Assembly (NCBI GenBank): GCA_020073185.1
Contig: JAIQFT010000005.1
Coordinates: 1 to 64,000 of the forward strand
DNA from: Terriglobia bacterium
GTDB taxonomy: Bacteria; Acidobacteriota; Terriglobia; Terriglobales; Acidobacteriaceae
Length of the DNA stretch: 64,000 bases
Direction: 5' to 3'
The position numbers and the translations under genes were made by a program. Positions within the stretch are counted from its first letter, which is position 1; each line of letters starts with the position of its first letter. Shown here in pieces: positions 1 to 9,077 of this stretch. Under the pieces are notes generated by a model. That model was given only the letters and a program-made list of their open reading frames with translations. It searched no databases and was not told where the DNA came from.

Positions 1-179
1 TCCAGTGCACGCAGCCTCCGCGCCTCGCTCACCTCCATGCCGCCGTACTTCGCCTTCCAGCGGTACAGGCTGCCACGCGTGATCCCGTGCCGCCGGCACA
101 GTTCGCCGGGCTCTACCCCCGCTTCGGACTCCTTCAGCAAGGCGATGATCTGTTCTTCGCTGAATCGACTCTTGCGCAC
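1..179 (-). mobile_element. IS3-family transposase OrfA, 5' part (runs off left edge)
   Basis: A minus-strand reading frame starts at GTG 179 and is open to the window edge (59 codons seen). It begins with the residues RKSRFSEEQIIALLKESEAG, then a helix-turn-helix of the form LCRRHGITRGSLYRWKAKYGG followed by MEVSEARRLRAL. That is the classic N-terminus of IS3-family OrfA, the DNA-binding half of a transposase whose catalytic OrfB is made by frameshifting. A strong ribosome site (GGAGGAGG, 4-8 bases upstream) supports the GTG start. The element end is probably at about 235-242, where the unrelated truncated gene on the plus strand begins. The terminal inverted repeat partner lies outside the window, so the IS group cannot be settled. 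Confidence 0.9.
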
Positions 180-241
180 GACTCCTCCTCCTTGCCCCGA
201 GCGGGGCATCGTAAATGGAGAAGTCACATTTCCAATGGACT

Positions 242-821
242 AATTCTTGGGGAGCAGGTCAGCGAAGTCCACACATCTACGACCGGTGTCTCCTCTGGTA
301 CTACGCAACAGCAGCAGGACGACGAGCGACAGAAGCAGATACAACAGCAGAATTACGAAGCTGGTGCGGCCATTGGGCCAGGAATTGGCTCTGCCATCGC
401 CGGGAGCATAGAGAATCACCGTATCAACTCTTATTGCAAAACCAATTCAACATCCACCTATCACACCAGTAATGGCCTTGCGATAGACTGCCCCAATGCA
501 CCGCTGGACGCCTGGAAGGAGGCGCAGATTGATAATTATTGCGCGGATAATCCTGGCAGTTGGATGGCATTCGGCAAGCATCGTGTTGATTGCTTGACAC
601 CACCGAATCCCCCGAATTTGAAGTGGGCAAAATGGGAGTTGAACGCTTGGCACAGGGACTATAAGAATCAAGCAAGGACGAAGTCATCACTGTCGGGTGA
701 ACAGATGCGGTCGAATTGGAATTACTGGAGAGGGGTTTATTGCAGCTTGGCAGAATCGGGCGCAGCATACAAAGACTTAAACGGCAAGAAGCAACGCTGC
801 TACCTAGGAGCCGACCCCTAG
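242..821 (+). pseudogene. 5'-truncated glycine-zipper protein, cut by the IS element
   Basis: An open frame runs to the TAG at 819-821 and encodes about 193 residues after the presumed IS end. It contains a Gln-rich stretch (TTQQQQDDERQKQIQQQN), then a glycine-zipper-like segment (AGAAIGPGIGSAIAG) of the sort seen in small envelope proteins, then a Cys/Trp-rich C-terminal half. The frame continues upstream only as the antisense of the transposase gene, so its real start has been lost. I do not recognise the C-terminal half. Best read as a host gene interrupted by IS insertion, with the N-terminus lost or left at the other side of the element. Confidence 0.5.
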
Positions 822-972
822 CGGAGTCGTGTCAGCGAGTGGCCCTCAGCGGAGGAAGGCGGGTGGCCCGTCCCTTCCGCCCGGTTTGGCGAGGCTGGGA
901 GCTGTCAAGTGCGGAAGATAGGTTTTTCGCGGCTTAGAGTGGAACTGCGAAACGCGGTGATTTCGCGATTGA

Positions 973-1179
973 TCTACGGCCAGCTTCAGCCGGTTCGTTT
1001 TCTTCCGCCGCGCTTCCGCGCGAATCGCGGCAAGCACACCGCCGGTGAAGCGCATCGATAGCGCCTTGCGCGAGCTTCTGCCTCGGGTTTACGAGGGCGA
1101 CGAACTTCCCCCCACCGGCTGGGTGGTCCACCAGGGACGCCTCCGGGTCAACGAACGTCCGCGCAAACAACCCGACTAA
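973..1179 (+). pseudogene. Possible C-terminal gene remnant
   Basis: Between the truncated gene and the membrane-protein gene there is about 385 bp without a clear gene. The stretch holds one plus-strand frame open from 973 to a TAA at 1177-1179 without a plausible start. Its end reads like real protein (LRELLPRVYEGDELPPTGWV, then a basic tail NERPRKQPD). I cannot name a family. The first part of the gap (about 840-900) has a GC-rich repeat-like stretch. Confidence 0.25.
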
Positions 1180-1207
1180 AATCCAGTAATGATCGTCCAG
1201 GCGTCGG

Positions 1208-2734
1208 TTAATCCCGTGCGCGCAAGTCCAGCACGCACGTGCCTTCGGCGGGGTTGCGATAGAGCACGGGAAGCGCAGGAGCGGCGCAGCGCTCGCCCAA
1301 GCCCAGATAATAATCGGCGGGATAAGGCAGCGGGGTGGGATGCGCCGGATCGAATTGCTCGGCCGTGTCGCGCCGCCGCTCAAGTTCGTCGTCGGAGATG
1401 ACGTGCTGCGATGCGTAATACGCGAAGTACAGCTTGTTGGCCGCATACATGGGGAACGCATTGCCATAGTCGCGCAGCAGCAGGATGGATCGCGGCGGCG
1501 TGTTGGCGTTCAGCCAGGCGAGCGTGCCGGGAATCTGCCGGTCGATACGCCAGTCGAGCGGATCGCGCCGGGCTTCGTCTTCCCAGATGAAATAGGCGCC
1601 GGCGTGCGAGGCGATGCCCGCAACGACAATCACGATCGCAGCCGCGTACAACAACCTTGGACGGCACCAGCGCGTGCCCTCGATCAGTACGGCGACGGCG
1701 AGTGCCCCCACGGGTATGAGGCACTCGACCCAGTGATAGCTCTGCGCGTGGCGGTTGGTGACGGCGTTCTGCACCAGCAGTACAGTTCCGGGCACCAGAA
1801 ATGCGAGCAGGAAATTGGCGCGCGTGCCAATGCGCCGCCGTTGCGTCCACAGCACGGCGCAGAACACGACGGCGGCCACGAAGCGCGGCAGAACGAACAC
1901 GTCGGGACCGCGGCCCGGCGTCAGCAGGTTGAAGCGATGCAGCGTCTGCTGGACGGCGGTAATGCGCGCCACCACGGCAGCGTTCCAAAGCGCGGGAGCG
2001 CCGACCAGGATGGAAACTCCGAGCGCGGCGAAGATCCAGCGCCGCGAAGATGCGGGCGTCAACGCTAACACCAGTGCGCCGATCGCGGCGAAGCTCCAGT
2101 AGTACATCGCCACATAGAAGAGAGCGCCGCCGGCGATGCCGGCGAACAGCGCCGCCTTCAGAGACGGCTTCTTCCACACCCGCAGCCAGCCCTGTAACGC
2201 GATCAGCAGGAGGAGCGCGTAGGTGGCGGGGCTGACGAGGCGCAAGTAGCGCAGGAAATGCGGTCCGCCGGCATGGGTCGAGAGCCCGAGAACCGCGATC
2301 AGCGCGGCTAGCAGAGCCAGCGCCGGCGCAAGGTCGAGCCCGCGCGCCAGCCGCCAGAGGGCCAGGAAGATCAGCAGTGGAACCATGACACGAGAGAGCG
2401 CAAGGATGGTCAGCGGCGGAGTGCGCGTGAGCTGCGCGATCAAGGCGAGTGCGCGCTCGGAGATTTCCGGCATGTAGCGCGGCGCATCGTCGTGGCCGGC
2501 CAGATAGGGACTGGCCAGCGTCCCGCCGCGATAGGCGTCGAGCACGCGCGCGGCGTAGATGGTTTCGTCGCTGAAGAGCAGGTTGGGCACGTGACCGGAG
2601 CGCGCCCAGCCGAGTAACAGCGGCAGCGAGTATGCGATCAGCACGGCAAGGGCCCCGGTTGCGAAGAGGCGGCGCGAAGATGGAACAACAGCGGTCGCCG
2701 ACTTGGGCGCGCCGGCGATGGAGGTCGGGCACAT
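1208..2734 (-). CDS. Multi-spanning membrane protein, GT-C glycosyltransferase-like (paralogue 1)
   Basis: A 508-residue protein with about ten to twelve hydrophobic segments, a first external loop containing NLLFSDETIYAARVLDAYRG, and a soluble C-terminal domain of roughly 130 residues. An acidic pair in the first loop followed by many membrane spans and a C-terminal soluble domain is the layout of GT-C enzymes that use polyprenyl-phosphate sugars; that assignment is inference. The ATG at 2734 is chosen over a TTG at 2758 because nothing supports the longer form. The downstream neighbour in genome order, 2769-4328, is a clear paralogue with the same architecture, so the pair arose by tandem duplication. 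Substrate unknown. Confidence 0.7.
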   Translation of the reverse strand: MCPTSIAGAPKSATAVVPSSRRLFATGALAVLIAYSLPLLLGWARSGHVPNLLFSDETIYAARVLDAYRGGTLASPYLAGHDDAPRYMPEISERALALIAQLTRTPPLTILALSRVMVPLLIFLALWRLARGLDLAPALALLAALIAVLGLSTHAGGPHFLRYLRLVSPATYALLLLIALQGWLRVWKKPSLKAALFAGIAGGALFYVAMYYWSFAAIGALVLALTPASSRRWIFAALGVSILVGAPALWNAAVVARITAVQQTLHRFNLLTPGRGPDVFVLPRFVAAVVFCAVLWTQRRRIGTRANFLLAFLVPGTVLLVQNAVTNRHAQSYHWVECLIPVGALAVAVLIEGTRWCRPRLLYAAAIVIVVAGIASHAGAYFIWEDEARRDPLDWRIDRQIPGTLAWLNANTPPRSILLLRDYGNAFPMYAANKLYFAYYASQHVISDDELERRRDTAEQFDPAHPTPLPYPADYYLGLGERCAAPALPVLYRNPAEGTCVLDLRARD

Positions 2735-2768
2735 GCGGAGTTCAGGTGAGCATATCAAATGGCGCTAG

Positions 2769-4328
2769 TCAGCGTGCGACCGCGGAGCGTATGTCGAGCA
2801 CGCAGGTGTGTTCTGCGGGATTGCGATAGAGCGGGGCAAAACGGGAAGGCGCGCATTGCGCGTCGAGGCCGAGGAAGTAGTCGGCGGGATAAAGAAGCGG
2901 TGTCGCACGCGCGGGGTCCCAGAAGAGGCCGCGATCGCGCGCCGCGAACTCGGAATCGGAGATGACGTGCTGCGCGCCGAAGGCGGCGAAATATACCGCG
3001 TTGTGAGTGAACAGTGGCAGGACGTCGCCGAATTGCGTGACCACGATGGAGCGCGGTGGCGTGTGCGTGTCGAGCCAGGCAAGCGTTTGCGGCATGCGCT
3101 GCCCGCGCCGCCAGGCGACGGCGCCGTAGAGAGGATCGCGTTCCGCCACCGTTTTCCATCGGAAGTAGGAGACGGTTTGTGCAGCCATGGCGACCGCAAT
3201 GACCACGCCGATGGCGGCGTACGTGGGGCGCGGCGATCTGAAGGCGTCGACGCTCCCGTGCAGCAGCGCGGCAAGGGCGAGCGCGGCGACGGGAATCAGG
3301 CACTCGATCCAGTGGTCGCTCTGCAGCCGGCGATTGGTGACCACATTCTGCAGCAGCAACAGCGTGCCGGGAACGAAAAACGCAATCAGAAAGGTGGCAT
3401 TGGTCGCGAGACGCCGGCGCCCGAGCCAGAGGACGGAGGCGAAGACGATAGCCATCGCGAAGTGACGCAGAACGAACGAGTCAGGTTCTCGGCCCGGGGT
3501 CATCAGGCCCATGCGATGGAGCGTCTGCTGCACTTCGGGAAGACGCGACAGGCTGAGGGAAGTGCAGAGAGCAGGCGCGCCGAGGAGAACTGCGATGACC
3601 AGCGAAATCAGGAAGCAACGTCGCGCCGGCGCGGGGGAAGCGAGAGTCAGCACCAGCGCGCCGGCGAGGACAAAACTCCAGTAGTAAGGCGGAGTGTAGA
3701 AGAGCGCGGCCGTGAGTATGCCCGCAAGAACGGCCGCCGCCGCCGTCGGCTTCTTGTAGGCGCGCATCCAAAAATAGAGCGCAAGGGCCAGCAGCAGCAC
3801 GTTAGCGCCGGGGCTGACGACGCGGAGATAGCGCAGGAAATGGAGATTGCCGGCGCGCGTGGAGAGCGCGAAGACGGAGAGAAGCCCCGCCAGCAACGCT
3901 CCCAGCGGCGCCAAGCCCATGACGCGGGCGAGCAGCCACATCATGGTGAAGATAAGCAGCGGAATTACGACCCGCGAAAGGGCGATCGCAGTCAGCGGCG
4001 GAATGTGTGCCGTGCGGGCGGCCAATGCGATGGCGCGTTCGGCAAAACCAGGCATGAAGCGCGGCGCATGCTCGTGGCCGGCGAGATAGGGATTAGCGAG
4101 ATTGCCGCCGCGATACGCGTCAACAACGCGGACCGCGTACATGGCTTCGTCTTCGAAGAGCAGGCTGGGAACACGGCCGCCCTGCACCAGCCCGAGTGCC
4201 AGCGGGATGGAATAAGCCACGAGTACAGCAACCAGTCCGAGAACGCAGGTCAGACGCGCCGAACTGCGGGCAACGAGCGGGCCGTCAGTGGCGGGTTGGG
4301 TCGCGGCGCCGATGGTGGCCGAAGGCAT
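2769..4328 (-). CDS. Multi-spanning membrane protein, GT-C glycosyltransferase-like (paralogue 2)
   Basis: 519 residues, colinear with the 1208-2734 product. Shared landmarks include SLLFEDEAMYAVRVVDAYRG in the first loop, LHFLRYLRVVSPGAN, YYWSFVLAGALVL, LLLQNVVTNRRLQSDHWIEC, and a C-terminal domain with TPPRSIVV, QHVISD and YPADYFLGL. This points to integral membrane location with catalysis or binding on the outside. The ATG at 4328 follows a leader that contains TTTTGATATGCTCA, nearly the same leader as the other copy. The gene is transcribed ahead of its paralogue with a short gap, so the two may share a transcript. Function beyond GT-C-like is not established. Confidence 0.7.
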   Translation of the reverse strand: MPSATIGAATQPATDGPLVARSSARLTCVLGLVAVLVAYSIPLALGLVQGGRVPSLLFEDEAMYAVRVVDAYRGGNLANPYLAGHEHAPRFMPGFAERAIALAARTAHIPPLTAIALSRVVIPLLIFTMMWLLARVMGLAPLGALLAGLLSVFALSTRAGNLHFLRYLRVVSPGANVLLLALALYFWMRAYKKPTAAAAVLAGILTAALFYTPPYYWSFVLAGALVLTLASPAPARRCFLISLVIAVLLGAPALCTSLSLSRLPEVQQTLHRMGLMTPGREPDSFVLRHFAMAIVFASVLWLGRRRLATNATFLIAFFVPGTLLLLQNVVTNRRLQSDHWIECLIPVAALALAALLHGSVDAFRSPRPTYAAIGVVIAVAMAAQTVSYFRWKTVAERDPLYGAVAWRRGQRMPQTLAWLDTHTPPRSIVVTQFGDVLPLFTHNAVYFAAFGAQHVISDSEFAARDRGLFWDPARATPLLYPADYFLGLDAQCAPSRFAPLYRNPAEHTCVLDIRSAVAR

Positions 4329-4406
4329 GGAGAGAATGGAATGAGCATATCAAAACAGGCTCCGCGCTTCCGGCGTCCGTGGACGGCGAGACTGGGAAGG
4401 AGTGGA

Positions 4407-5141
4407 CTAAGTTTTGCCGATGTAGGCCTCGATCACATATTTGTTGGCGGCGACAGAGCGGCTGGGGCCGGAGAGGGTGATGCGGCCGGTTTCCATCAAG
4501 TACGCGGTCTCCGACATTTGCAGAGCGTAGCTGACATTCTGCGCCACCAGCAGAATGGTGACCCCCTGTTTGCAGATCTGCTCGACGTGGGCAAAGATTT
4601 CGTCCACCAGCTTGGGGGCGAGGCCCAGTGAGGGCTCATCAAGCATGAGCAGTTCGGGTTCGGCCATCAGTCCGCGGCCCAGCGCGCACATCTGCTGCTC
4701 GCCGCCGGAAAGAGTGCCGGCCAGCTGGCTGCGGCGTTCCTTCAGGCGGGGGAACAGATCGTATACGCGGGAAAGGCTGCGGCGAGCGTCGCGGCGCAGG
4801 CTGGGTTGATAGGCGCCCATGAGCAGGGTGTCCTCGACCGACATGCGAGGCCAGAGCTGGCGGCCCTCGGGAACCAGGCTGATGTGGCGCTTGACGCGCT
4901 CGTGCGGTGGCAGGGCGCCGATATCTTCGCCCTTGAAAAGGATGCGCCCGGCACGGAGTTTCATGGCGCCGATAATGGTGTTCAGCGTTGTGGTTTTGCC
5001 GGCGCCGTTGGAGCCGATGATGGTAACGATCTGGCCGCGGCATACGTTGAAGGAGACGCCCCAAAGCACCTGCACGGCACCATAGGCGCTCTCCATAGCC
5101 TCGACGGCAAGCAGCGGCGGAGGTGTGAGGTCATTCGCCAT
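4407..5141 (-). CDS. livF: Branched-chain amino-acid-type ABC importer, ATPase LivF
   Basis: A 244-residue ABC ATPase. Visible motifs are the Walker A IIGSNGAGKTT near residue 45, the signature LSGGEQQM, Walker B ELLMLDEPSLGL, and the LivF-type switch region LLVAQN (most LivF proteins have VEQN). The start at ATG 5141 overlaps the end of livG (stop at 5131), which indicates translational coupling. The reading frame extends upstream but only as an out-of-frame shadow of livG. It is the last gene of a five-gene minus-strand operon and pairs with LivG to energise uptake through LivH and LivM at the inner membrane. Confidence 0.93.
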   Translation of the reverse strand: MANDLTPPPLLAVEAMESAYGAVQVLWGVSFNVCRGQIVTIIGSNGAGKTTTLNTIIGAMKLRAGRILFKGEDIGALPPHERVKRHISLVPEGRQLWPRMSVEDTLLMGAYQPSLRRDARRSLSRVYDLFPRLKERRSQLAGTLSGGEQQMCALGRGLMAEPELLMLDEPSLGLAPKLVDEIFAHVEQICKQGVTILLVAQNVSYALQMSETAYLMETGRITLSGPSRSVAANKYVIEAYIGKT

Positions 5142-5907
5142 TGGTGCCTGTCCTGACGCGGGGAGCGGAAGTACCAAGGTAAGCTTCGATGACGGCGGGA
5201 TCATGCTGGATCTTCTCTGGCGTGCCCTCGGAAAGTTTCTTGCCGTAGTTGAGGACGAGGATGCGGTCGCAAACCGCGGTGATCGCCCTGACGTCGTGTT
5301 CGACGTACATGATGGTGGTGCCGCGGGCACGAATTTGGCGCAGCAGGTCGAGCATGGCATCGGTCTCGGCGCGCGTGAGGCCGCCACAAATTTCGTCACA
5401 GAGGAGAAGCTCGGGGTTAGTAGCGAGGGCGCGCGCGACCTCCAGTTTTTTCTGGTTGCCGACGGACAGGACGTGCGCCGAGCTGTCGGTGAGGTGGTGC
5501 AAGCCGACCTCGCGCAGGGCATCCATAGCGCGATCGGCGGCGGACTTGCGATCATCGCCGTTACGGCCGAAATGAGCGCCGACGCGCACGTTTTCGAGCA
5601 CGGTCATGGCGCGGAAGGGGCGCACCACCTGGTGAGTGCGGGCAATGCCTTCATGCACGAGGCGAAAAGACGGAAACCCGGTGATGTTCCTGCCGCAGCT
5701 CAGCACCTGTCCGGAGGTCGGCTTATAGGCGCCGGCGATCATGTTGAACAGCGTGGTCTTCCCGGCGCCGTTGGGGCCGATGAAACCGAAAATCTGACCG
5801 CGACGGACTTCGAAGCTAACGTCCCGGACCGCTGCCAGCCCCCCAAAGAACTTCGTCAGGTTTTTTACTTCGAGAATCGGCCGATCGTTTGTCTGTTTGA
5901 CGGTCAC
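5131..5907 (-). CDS. livG: Branched-chain amino-acid-type ABC importer, ATPase LivG
   Basis: A 258-residue ATPase with Walker A GPNGAGKTTLFNMI, the LivG-like AHFGRNGDD helical stretch, a degenerate signature (LSVGNQKKLEVARAL) and Walker B LLLCDEICGGL, where the usual proline and alanine after DE are replaced. GTG at 5907 is preferred because AGGAGG lies just before it; a longer frame to 5982 would be inside livM coding sequence. The gene overlaps the 3' end of livM by about 90 bp and livF by 11 bp, so expression is probably tightly coupled. Role: one of the two nucleotide-binding subunits of the importer. Confidence 0.93.
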   Translation of the reverse strand: MTVKQTNDRPILEVKNLTKFFGGLAAVRDVSFEVRRGQIFGFIGPNGAGKTTLFNMIAGAYKPTSGQVLSCGRNITGFPSFRLVHEGIARTHQVVRPFRAMTVLENVRVGAHFGRNGDDRKSAADRAMDALREVGLHHLTDSSAHVLSVGNQKKLEVARALATNPELLLCDEICGGLTRAETDAMLDLLRQIRARGTTIMYVEHDVRAITAVCDRILVLNYGKKLSEGTPEKIQHDPAVIEAYLGTSAPRVRTGTNGE

Positions 5908-6841
5908 GGATCCTCCTGACCCAGCGTTGCAGCCGGCGAATAGCACCCAGGACGCCACCCGGCTCGAACAGCACGATGACAATCAGCAGCAAGCCGTAGA
6001 TGAGCAAATGGACCTGGGGAAAATAAGCCACGATTTCTTCTTCAATGACACCGATGACGACGCCGCCGATGACCGGTCCCCACACCGTGCCCAGCCCGCC
6101 AATCACGGGCATGAGCAGGATCTGGACGCTGATGGGAAAGCCAAAGACGCCGTTGGGATGTATGAAAGCGGCGTAGCGCGCGAAGACACCACCGGCAACG
6201 CCGGTAAGGAAGGCGGCGACCGCATGGGCCTTGAGTTTGTAGGCAAAGGGATTGACGCCGGTATCGGCGGCGGCTTCCTCGTCCTGGTTGATGGCGATGA
6301 GCCCGAGACCGAACTTGTGGCGAGAGATGAACAGGGAAACGGCAAACGCGAGTGCGGCGACGATGAGCGCAGTGTAGTAATGCTCGGCCTGATTGAAAGG
6401 ACGCGGCTCGGTGATCCGGTAGCCGCTGGCGCCGCCGGTGAACTCCAAGTTGGTGGCGACGACGCGGACGGTTTCGCTGACGCCGATGGTGGCGATGGCG
6501 AAATAAGGACCGCGCAGGCGAAACGTCGGCAGACCGATCAGCACCGAGGCGATAGCGGCGGCCATGCCGGCGGCGACGAATGCCAGATACGGGTGCATGC
6601 GGCCGCCGTCAATCAAGATGGCGGCGGTGTAGGCGCCCACCCCGTAGAAAACGGCGAAGCCGAAGGAGACCTGGCCCGCAAATCCTCCCAGCAGATTCCA
6701 GGCAATGCTGGCGGTCATCCAGACGAAGGTGACGAACAGGAGGCGGACGGCATTGGGCTGAATGCCAAAGGTAGGCAGCAGCAGTAATGCGCCCAGCAAC
6801 ACGATGGGCGGGAGAAAGCTCCAGAGCCGGGCGCGGGTCAT
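5816..6841 (-). CDS. livM: Branched-chain amino-acid-type ABC importer, permease LivM
   Basis: 341 residues with about ten hydrophobic segments. Family hallmarks include WNLLGGFAGQVSFGFAVFYG near the N-terminus, TFRLRGPYFAIATIGVSE, and the EAA-like loop INQDEEAAADTGVNPFAYK that docks on the ATPases. The C-terminal 40 residues, rich in Arg/Lys/Ser, lie in the overlap with livG and may be a poorly conserved tail. ATG 6841 overlaps the livH stop by four bases (ATGA), typical of a coupled operon. It forms the transmembrane channel together with LivH. Confidence 0.93.
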   Translation of the reverse strand: MTRARLWSFLPPIVLLGALLLLPTFGIQPNAVRLLFVTFVWMTASIAWNLLGGFAGQVSFGFAVFYGVGAYTAAILIDGGRMHPYLAFVAAGMAAAIASVLIGLPTFRLRGPYFAIATIGVSETVRVVATNLEFTGGASGYRITEPRPFNQAEHYYTALIVAALAFAVSLFISRHKFGLGLIAINQDEEAAADTGVNPFAYKLKAHAVAAFLTGVAGGVFARYAAFIHPNGVFGFPISVQILLMPVIGGLGTVWGPVIGGVVIGVIEEEIVAYFPQVHLLIYGLLLIVIVLFEPGGVLGAIRRLQRWVRRIRDRQTDKRSADSRSKKPDEVLWGAGSGPGR

Positions 6842-7731
6842 GCCAGCCGCCTGACCCGTCCGATCAAACTGGCGATCCCGCCGGGCAGGACAATCAGCAC
6901 GACCACCAGCATGCCGAAGGAAACTGCGAGCTGGTAGCCGGCGGGAAGCCAGATGATGGCAAAGCTCTCCACCAGCGCGAGGACGAGCGCGCCGATGGCG
7001 ACGCCGGAAACCGACTCCAGACCGCCGAGCACAATGATGACGAAAGCGCGGATCAGGAAAGGCCGGCCGAAATCGGGATTAAAAGAATAGAGGCTGGCGA
7101 GCAAGGCGCCGGCTAGCCCGGCGAATCCGATGCCCAGGCCAAAGGTCAGTGCGGCGATTTTTTGGTCGTCCACACCCACGATCTGGCCGGCGTAGCGGTT
7201 CTGCACGAGAGCACGCAGCGCGCGGCCAAACCATGTCCAGTTCAGCAGCCCTTCCAGCAGCAGGACACATCCTGCGCCAGCCGCGAATACGTAAACGCGA
7301 ATGGTGGGAAGGATGATGGGACCGGCGTGGATCACGTCGAAGGTTCGCGGCGTGAAGATCGACCGGTCCTCGTTGCCCCAGAAGACGTAGCCGAGGTTTT
7401 GCAGCACAAGCCACAGGCCGAACATGAGCAGGAGCGAGGGCAGCGTGGGTTTGTCCGATTGCGGCAGCCAGCGCACCAGGAGGTAGTACACGGCGATGCC
7501 GACCACGACCATGATGGGAAAAACGGCGAGCGCCGCCACGATTGGGTCGAGGTGGAGGCGCTCGAACAGTTCCATGGCGAAGTAGGCGCCCAGCATCATG
7601 AACCCAGCGTGCGCGAGGTTCACGATCTTCATCACGCCATAGATGACGGTCATGCCGACCGACATCACAGCGTAGATGCCCGCCAGCAGCACAGCGGCGA
7701 CGAGCAAGTTGGCGAAGTCCACCAGGGTCAT
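6838..7731 (-). CDS. livH: Branched-chain amino-acid-type ABC importer, permease LivH
   Basis: 297 residues and about eight membrane segments. The N-terminus carries GIYAVMSVGMTVIYGVMKIVN, the coupling loop is RALVQNRYAGQIVGVDD, and the C-terminal half has LGGLESVSGVAIGA, all characteristic of LivH. Seven bases separate it from the binding-protein gene upstream and it overlaps livM by ATGA. It makes up half of the membrane channel of the importer encoded by this operon. Substrate specificity cannot be read from the sequence; related systems take up leucine/isoleucine/valine, urea or aromatic compounds. Confidence 0.93.
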   Translation of the reverse strand: MTLVDFANLLVAAVLLAGIYAVMSVGMTVIYGVMKIVNLAHAGFMMLGAYFAMELFERLHLDPIVAALAVFPIMVVVGIAVYYLLVRWLPQSDKPTLPSLLLMFGLWLVLQNLGYVFWGNEDRSIFTPRTFDVIHAGPIILPTIRVYVFAAGAGCVLLLEGLLNWTWFGRALRALVQNRYAGQIVGVDDQKIAALTFGLGIGFAGLAGALLASLYSFNPDFGRPFLIRAFVIIVLGGLESVSGVAIGALVLALVESFAIIWLPAGYQLAVSFGMLVVVLIVLPGGIASLIGRVRRLA

Positions 7732-7738
7732 GAGCGTG

Positions 7739-8977
7739 TCATCTCTTCGGCATGGGGGCTACGGATTCGCCCGTTGCCGCGTCTTTGGGATAAACGATGT
7801 CGGTCTTGCCGCCGGGCTTGGTCTGCACGATCACGAAGGGCAGATTGGCCTGGCCGTTGGCACCGAACTTCAACAATTGGCCGGGCAGGATGGAATCTTT
7901 GAGCTGCACGGTTTTGAGCTGGTAACGGATAGCGTCCTTATTGAGTGAGCCGGCCTTTTCGATGGCGGCCACCAGAATCCGCGCGGCGTCGTAGGCGGTG
8001 GCGGCGTACCAGGAGTCGGGATTGCGGCCGGTGGCCTGCTTGTAGTCCTGGATGAACTTCTTCGCCTGCGGGTAGGGCAGGTCCGAGGACCACCAGACGC
8101 CGGCGAAGATGTAGTTGGTGCCGTCACCGAGCGCTTTGCGAGCGTCGGATTCCGGTCCGCGGGCGCCGTAGCTGACCATCTGATGGTACATGCCGCCTTG
8201 CAGGTACTGGCGCTGCATGGTGATGTAATCCTGCAAGTGCGCGTCGGAGAGGAACATGTCGGCGTGAGCGTTCTTCACCTTCTGCAGCAGGGCGGTGAAG
8301 TCGGGCGAGCCGAGATCAAAGCGCTCATTGAAAACGACGGTGTAGTAGCCGGGGTGCTTGCTCGCCCACTCCTGAATGCCCTTGACGTAGTCCACGCCGT
8401 GGTCGGTGTTCTCCACCGCAAGGGCAACCTTCAAGCCTTTCTTCAGCTTGCCGGAATCCATCAGCGAGCCCAGGTATTCACCGGTGGTAACGCCCAGTGA
8501 GTCCACCGGGCTGAGAGTGCCGAAGGTGTACTTGTAGCCCTTGGCGAAGATGGAGGAAGCGGCGGCGCCGGGAGTGATCCAGGGGGTCTTGTAGCGGTCC
8601 GGCATCACCGATTCAGCTTCCCCGAGCACCGTGGAATAGCCGCCGAGCACGGCCGTCACGCCATCGGAGCTGATGGCGCGCTCGACCAGCGAAGTGGACT
8701 TGGCCTGATCGGAGCCGTCATCGTAAAACACTTCCTTGATGGGCAGCTTTTTCTTCAAGCTCTTCACGAACACGCCACCCTGATCGTTAATTTGCTTGAA
8801 GGCGAGTTCGAGGCCCTCCTTCTGGAATTGGCCGGGCTTGGCTTCGCGGCCGGTGATGGGCATGATCACGCCGATCTTGATTTCCGTCTGGCTCCACGCG
8901 GTGGAGACAAAGGTAGCGGGGACGAGGATGCAACTGGCGACAGCTAGGCAGAGTGATCGAACGAGGCGAGTGTTCAC
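7739..8977 (-). CDS. livK: Periplasmic substrate-binding protein of the Liv-type importer
   Basis: 412 residues starting at GTG 8977, which follows an AGAGAGGGAA ribosome site; the frame runs 28 codons further upstream but without support. The N-terminus is a signal peptide (LVRSLCLAVASCILVPATFV, cleavage near AWSQ) and the mature part starts TEIKIGVIMPITG, the normal opening of family 1-like amino-acid binding proteins. Later landmarks are YKTPWITPGAA, DHGVDYVKGIQEW and YAATAYDAARIL. First gene of the operon livK-livH-livM-livG-livF. The deviation GREAKPGQF in the ligand-binding loop suggests a ligand other than a simple branched-chain amino acid, but this is a guess. Confidence 0.9.
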   Translation of the reverse strand: MNTRLVRSLCLAVASCILVPATFVSTAWSQTEIKIGVIMPITGREAKPGQFQKEGLELAFKQINDQGGVFVKSLKKKLPIKEVFYDDGSDQAKSTSLVERAISSDGVTAVLGGYSTVLGEAESVMPDRYKTPWITPGAAASSIFAKGYKYTFGTLSPVDSLGVTTGEYLGSLMDSGKLKKGLKVALAVENTDHGVDYVKGIQEWASKHPGYYTVVFNERFDLGSPDFTALLQKVKNAHADMFLSDAHLQDYITMQRQYLQGGMYHQMVSYGARGPESDARKALGDGTNYIFAGVWWSSDLPYPQAKKFIQDYKQATGRNPDSWYAATAYDAARILVAAIEKAGSLNKDAIRYQLKTVQLKDSILPGQLLKFGANGQANLPFVIVQTKPGGKTDIVYPKDAATGESVAPMPKR

Positions 8978-9077
8978 GATTCCCTCTCTTGGAGCTTTGG
9001 AAGTAGATACACACAAAAGTGGGCCGCGGACTTGGTGCAGTGGCGGATGATATGACGCCAAGCCGAAAGCTGCAAGC

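Noticed and set aside
2808-4631. Plus-strand open frame of 607 codons
   Set aside because: Antisense to the second GT-C-like paralogue; very charged, no ribosome site and low-complexity composition typical of antisense frames in GC-rich genes.
5908-5982. Longer start for LivG
   Set aside because: Adds a sequence with several cysteines that is only livM read in another frame; GTG 5907 has AGGAGG directly upstream.
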